From the NCBI GenBank assembly GCA_963082975.1, contig OY720346.1:25042720-25106719 (forward strand): 64,000 nucleotides of DNA. Reading direction: 5' to 3'. The notes beneath the pieces were generated by a model. It had not been told where the DNA came from, ran no database searches, and saw only the letters and a program-made list of their open reading frames with translations. Both the position numbers and the translations under genes were made by a program. Of this stretch, positions 60,329 to 64,000 are shown one piece after another. How positions within the stretch are numbered: position 1 is the first letter of the stretch; every line of letters starts with the position of its first letter. Source of the DNA: Labia minor (lineage: Eukaryota > Arthropoda > Insecta > Dermaptera > Spongiphoridae).

Positions 60329-60698
60329 CGAAGACAATTCACAAAGTTGCACCACGTTCCAGAAAATCGACAAGAATGGAACGTGGTGCAACAATAAACT
60401 CTGATAGGTATTGACAAACATTTCGAAACCTAAGAAGGGCAATTCAAAACAAGCGAAGAGGGAAACTCAGGTCAAAAGTGTTTTTTTGAACGACAATGCG
60501 CGACCTCACATGGCAACATTCAGGCGGCGGATTTCTATGAGGAAGGAATTTTGAAGCTCGTTCATCGCTACGATAAATGTCTCAACATTTTTGGCGATTA
60601 TGTAAAAAAATAGTATTTTAGTTGCTCTTTCAAATGTATATAATAAAAAACATTTTGCTGTACTAGTTTTGTCTTACTTATTTTGTGAATTGCCCTCG
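60329..60698 (+). mobile_element. 370-bp mariner deletion derivative, TA TSD
   Basis: Termini CGAAGACAATTCACAAA (60329) and TTTGTGAATTGCCCTCG (ending 60698) are inverted repeats with two differences in 17, flanked by TA (60327-60328 and 60699-60700). Inside is a rearranged transposase remnant (60378-60613) ending in a stop about 85 bp from the right terminus. A perfect 15-bp internal inverted repeat GTTGCACCACGTTCC/GGAACGTGGTGCAAC (60346-60360, 60378-60392) occupies the left side. The terminal repeats differ from those of the 45.5-kb mariner. Confidence 0.92.
60378..60613 (+). pseudogene. Mariner transposase remnant, internally deleted
   Basis: The frame from 60381 gives ERGATINSDRY, a stop, then QTFRNLRRAIQNKRRGK. 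After a frameshift FFLNDNARPHMATF follows; NDNARPH carries the second catalytic aspartate (codon 60492-60494). At about 60520 the sequence jumps, and the +1 frame reads QAADFYEEGILKLVHRYDKC then LNIFGDYVKK and a stop at 60611-60613. That is the standard mariner C-terminus. The segment with PYSPDLAPSD (third catalytic aspartate) is deleted, as is everything before INSDRY. It is non-functional. Confidence 0.9.
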
Positions 60699-60849
60699 TA
60701 TTTTTAACTTTTTGATCTATGTATGATAAATAGTAAGGAAAAAATCTTAATCGAATATTAATAAAATTGATATATTTATATATAAATTGATTCTTGGTTC
60801 TACAAATGCAAATCATATTTTTCTTCATTATTATAATTCCAATAAAAGG

Positions 60850-61120
60850 CGCCATTGGGTATGTGCGAACCTGCCTCACATTCACATGGTCCCGGTTTAC
60901 AGTCCCGGGCCTGACAAGGGAATTTCCCTAGCTGGGGTCTATAGGACCGAGTCAACCCAGCCTCCGGGAACAACAGTGGGGAAAAACTACTTGATAGCGC
61001 CTCCGATCAAGAAAATTAAGATATAGGTTGCGAGGACCCGTTCTACTGATCATAGGACACCTCATTGATATAACCGGCTTGATAGGCGTTGTCCTTGCGT
61101 ACGACGTACAAAGTCAGAGG
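60850..61120 (+). repeat. Unknown repeat U, copy 1
   Basis: This GC-richer segment aligns by eye with 63345-63565. Shared words in order include GTCTATAGG / GTCTATGCG, AACCCAGCCT / ACCTAGCCT, ATCAAGAAAATTAAG / ATCAAGATCAAGG, CGTTCTACTGATCATA / CGTTGTACTGATCTTA and CGGCTTGATAGGCG / CGGCTTGTTTAGCG. Translation of both gives a similar (I)xVxRxRxTD pattern, hinting at a protein-derived element, but I do not recognise the family. The open frame 60787-61026 covers part of it. Confidence 0.5.
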
Positions 61121-61254
61121 TTTTATTATAATTACAATTTCCGTTTTCCTCAAGACCAAGTCATAAATATATAAATTAAAAAGATTTTTTTTTATTTTTC
61201 ATCGTTTTCATTAACAAATATATCTTATCTTCTTATACGAGTAAAAATTGTTTC

Positions 61255-61555
61255 TCTGTTTCATTGTTCTCAAAAACCGCTCTAACGATTTTTTTGAAAT
61301 TCACAACAGAGATAGTATTTATAAAGAAAAATTGAGTTTTATTGACCACATCTCACGAAAACTACAACTTTATTAGTTCTTCTTAATTTAAATTTATAAT
61401 ATATGGATGACGTCACAACCACCGCCTGTGAGATATATATATTCTTAAAATAAAATTAAAAATATTTATATTATATTCATATATTTGATTTTTTAATTTC
61501 ATTAATAGTTTTACATTTAAATTATTTGAAATTGTTTCACACAACGTTTAAAAGA
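61255..61555 (+). mobile_element. A'-type HINE relative
   Basis: It includes AACCGCTCTAACGATTTTTT followed by TGAAATTCACAACAGAGATA (the HINE core theme of CGATTTTGATGAAATTTGG), GATGACGTCACAACC and an AT-rich block shared with HINE-A (AAAATTAAAAATATTTATAT, then ATTATTTGAAATTGTTTC). Neither terminus is recognisable. It matches 11920-12010 most closely. Confidence 0.6.
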
Positions 61556-62039
61556 AGATTTATCTTTATATTCGATTCGATACATAGTAGGAGAATTAAA
61601 TGACATCATCAATTTATTATAGAACGAATCCGTAAATATATTTTTAATATTATATATTAGCTATTGATTATATTGTAATTCCACTCTTAATTATATACTT
61701 ACATGAAAAAGGAAATCCAATTATGAGATCAAAATTAAAATTACTTATTTATATAATCTTTAATTTTGTATATCAAAACGCCAATTGAAAATGAGTGAAA
61801 AATGATTTCTTGGTTATATAAAAATTAAAATATGATTTTTTAGACGTCCTCTACGCATTTTTAATATTAGAATTATTTATTAAAAGAAAACAAAAACAAA
61901 ATTAAATTATAAATATAAATAAAACATAAAAATTATAAATATTATATACATATTCTTTGACCAATTATATGTTGCATGTTGTGAGTATGTGATTACACAA
62001 ATTGGGAAAAAATCACTCGAAATGCAATTAAACAAAATA

Positions 62040-62395
62040 ATTGAAAAGTTAGGCTAAGCAGACGTCTTAAATATTATAAGAGATTCGGCAATTGCAATTA
62101 CAGATAGCGAGGAAAAATTAATGGAGGTTTGAAATTAATAGTGATAAGAAAAAATATTTAGTGACAAAGAGGAACAGTATTAACATACAAAATCTTAATA
62201 TACAATTTAAATCGAGGTATCAATCGGGAAACGCCTGTTATCATGCAGTAAAGAGGCTTATCTCATCAAAATTATTATCAAAGGGAATCAAGACCATGGA
62301 CGCATAGGAAGGGACGTAAGAGAGATAGGACAAGGGCTCAGGATAGGGACATTTGGAGAAATGTGGCCAAGAACTTTCGACTATCTTTGAGCTAT
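62040..62395 (+). pseudogene. CETW-type LINE reverse transcriptase tail
   Basis: The first part (62060-62130) reads DVLNII-x-DSAIAITDSEEKL. The segment CAATCGGGAAACGCCTGTTA (62222) onward reads SGNACYHAVKRLISSKLLSK and is identical to 48.17 kb over tens of bases. Most of the CETW-to-GPKKD part is deleted, and the remnant jumps to GTTAAGAGAGAT-like sequence and GGCTCAGGATAGGGACATTT (62338) before AAGAACTTTCGA (62368). Tail C follows immediately. It is dead by deletion and frameshift. Confidence 0.8.
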
Positions 62396-62640
62396 ATAAA
62401 TAGATAGATATAACATATACAATAATAATATATATAATTAATTTACTGATTAAATTAAAATATATTTTAAATAAGAACACAAAAAGAAATGAATGTTTTA
62501 TGTAATATACTGATTGAAACAAAATGGATGAAAACCTTTTACTACTTTTAACCAAATACGATGTACCACTCGGGGGTACAGGGGGCGGAGCCCCCGTCCA
62601 GCTGTGAAGAGCGCCGAAGGCGCTCTGACCAGCTGGTTTT
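62396..62640 (+). mobile_element. Helitron-like tail C, best-preserved 3' end
   Basis: It is colinear with 48611-48850. The terminus is the clearest copy: GGGGGCGGAGCCCCC hairpin (62581-62595), then the perfect hairpin GAGCGCC-GAA-GGCGCTC (62609-62625), then TGACCAG and CTGG before T. An outer pairing CCAGCTG (62598-62604)/CAGCTGG (62630-62636) extends the hairpin, so the last bases may be stem rather than a free CTRR end. The minus frame 62241-62555 spans repeat only. Confidence 0.65.
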
Positions 62641-63344
62641 ATTAAAATATATAAAAAATTTAAAAAAATACTTATTTTAATCTTTTTGGTTACCTGATTT
62701 TAAATTAAAATATTAATAATTATTATCTTATTACTGGATTTTTAAAGCCATTTGAGTCTAATATCGATTTCAGCTTCAAGATTTAATTATAGGTTTATTT
62801 TAATTTATCAACTGGATTTATACAATTTTGACTTTAGTAAATTTTGAACTCTTGTTCAGAACATTTTTGATTGATAGACGATTAATTTTATTTATTTATT
62901 TTAAAATGATCAGTAATAATAATTTTTGCTAGGTGTATAAAAATAATTAATTTTACAAATCACATAAATTCTCTTTCATGCGATATGTCATATATTCATT
63001 TCCCTATGACACTGAATCGAATACTAATGTGAAATTATAATTAATTTCGCCACGAGTTTCAATTGTCTGATGATGAATTCACTAAACGTCTACCAGATTG
63101 ATATCTTTCTGGCATATGTATTCATAGAAATCAAAAATTTAATTAAGTTAACGTTTAAAGTGATCAATATTTCTTTGATAATACCTGCCTGTATAGGCTT
63201 ATATATTTCCTTTAATAACTAAAAGTGGATTTTAAGAATACTTTTTACAGGTAATTTCGACAAGAATATAATAATTTTATTTTTAAAAATGAATTTTTAT
63301 GCTAATTAACTTTTATATAATATTCTATACTTAAGATTGGGAGA
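62641..63344. other. AT-rich noncoding stretch
   Basis: No exon, RNA gene or transposon end was recognised. Confidence 0.5.
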
Positions 63345-63565
63345 CAGAACGTCTGTCTTTCAAGGATTTTGTTAAGCAAATTTTTCCCTTGCATAGGTCT
63401 ATGCGCCTCAAGGTCCACCTAGCCTACCTGTTTCAAATTAGGAAGCCACTTGAAATTAAAAGTAACGGCCTGCGCGCAAGAACTATCAAGATCAAGGTTG
63501 AGAGAATGCGTTGTACTGATCTTACAAAACATCTACCCGCTTAAGCAGCAATCGGCTTGTTTAGC
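63345..63565 (+). repeat. Unknown repeat U, copy 2
   Basis: This is the diverged partner of 60850-61120, on the same strand. The frame containing ATCAAGATCAAGGTTGAGAG reads NGLRARTIKIKVERMRCTDL and then TKHLPA before a stop, suggesting an old coding origin. It begins near GAGACAGAACGTCTGTCTTT, which is itself a small palindrome (AGACAGAACGTCTGTCT). Family unknown. Confidence 0.5.
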
Positions 63566-64000
63566 GCTGTTCTTTTATAAATTACTTTTTTTTATAATAT
63601 TCTATTCTTAAAGCAAAAGTCCTAGTTCAGATAGAGAGGAACACTTGTCGTTATTTTATGCAAACGAAAAAATGGCTAAATAAAGTTTGTTTGCATGCAT
63701 GAGGGATATTTCATTACCTCTGAGTATAAAACATCAGGTATATTCCCACCATTATTAAAAAAGCTAATTATTTGACTTACATATTATATTCTTTATCCAA
63801 CAAATCATGAGAGTGTCTGGCAATTTTTATTTTCATGTTAGACAAATAAAGGCAAAATCTTTTATTGCTTTATTTACTAACAATTTTCACTTTATTCTTC
63901 ACCTTGTTCTGTTAATATCATATTTTTTCTTCTTTTGTTTATAATTTATCAAAATTTTACATTGATTTTACTTCTCTGATTAAACAAAACATCTACGAAT
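63566..64000. other. AT-rich noncoding stretch to window end
   Basis: Nothing was recognised; a run of ordinary AT-rich sequence continues to the window edge. Confidence 0.5.

Overview
This window is eukaryotic nuclear DNA from a strongly AT-rich genome. It has GT-AG introns with polypyrimidine tracts, almost no long open frames, and a high load of decayed transposons. The transposon set (mariner with TA duplications, several hAT types, a Jockey-like LINE, a CETW-type LINE, Helentron/HINE-like elements carrying a (GTCY)n tract, one tRNA-derived SINE) points to an arthropod, probably an insect or crustacean. Nothing in the sequence fixes the order or species.

The only convincing host gene is on the + strand at 41458-43113. 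Three internal exons (41458-41639, 42460-42571, 43035-43113) join in frame through consensus splice sites and encode a complete SAM (sterile alpha motif) domain with flanking linker. Both ends of the gene lie outside what I can recognise, so much of the window may be intron or flanking DNA of this gene.

The rest is a layered record of mobile elements. 1.8-2.4 kb: LINE reverse-transcriptase (RT) tail split by a small hAT-like insert. 7.5-8.7 kb: 5'-truncated Jockey-like LINE on the minus strand with an A-tail and a perfect 14-bp target-site duplication (TSD). 10.6-18.1 kb: a tiny TTAA element, three HINE-B copies, a 47-bp minisatellite and a 1.3-kb hAT relic. 20.0-21.1 kb: a hAT MITE beside an RT tail that is interrupted by two abutting, oppositely oriented TAA-flanked MITEs. 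23.7-34.1 kb: HINE-A copies, a mariner fragment and a SINE. 36.5-40.6 kb: two direct HINE-B copies and a hAT element with a perfect 8-bp TSD. 44-46.3 kb: HINE-A and an internally deleted mariner sitting in a degraded HINE-A. 47.7-48.9 kb and 62.0-62.6 kb: RT pseudogenes followed by the same hairpin-rich tail. 51.1-53.2 kb: a hAT element with transposase remnants, itself hosting a HINE-A. 54.0-61.6 kb: more HINE relatives and a 370-bp mariner deletion derivative.

The strongest wider pattern is that at least three repeat families (A, B, B2), and probably a fourth, share one layout: a run of A/T, a subterminal inverted repeat, a short-repeat tract, a conserved core, the second inverted repeat, then a terminal hairpin. 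This layout matches non-autonomous Helentron elements (DINE-1/HINE type). No intact transposase, tRNA gene, rRNA gene, CRISPR array or prokaryotic-style operon was seen.
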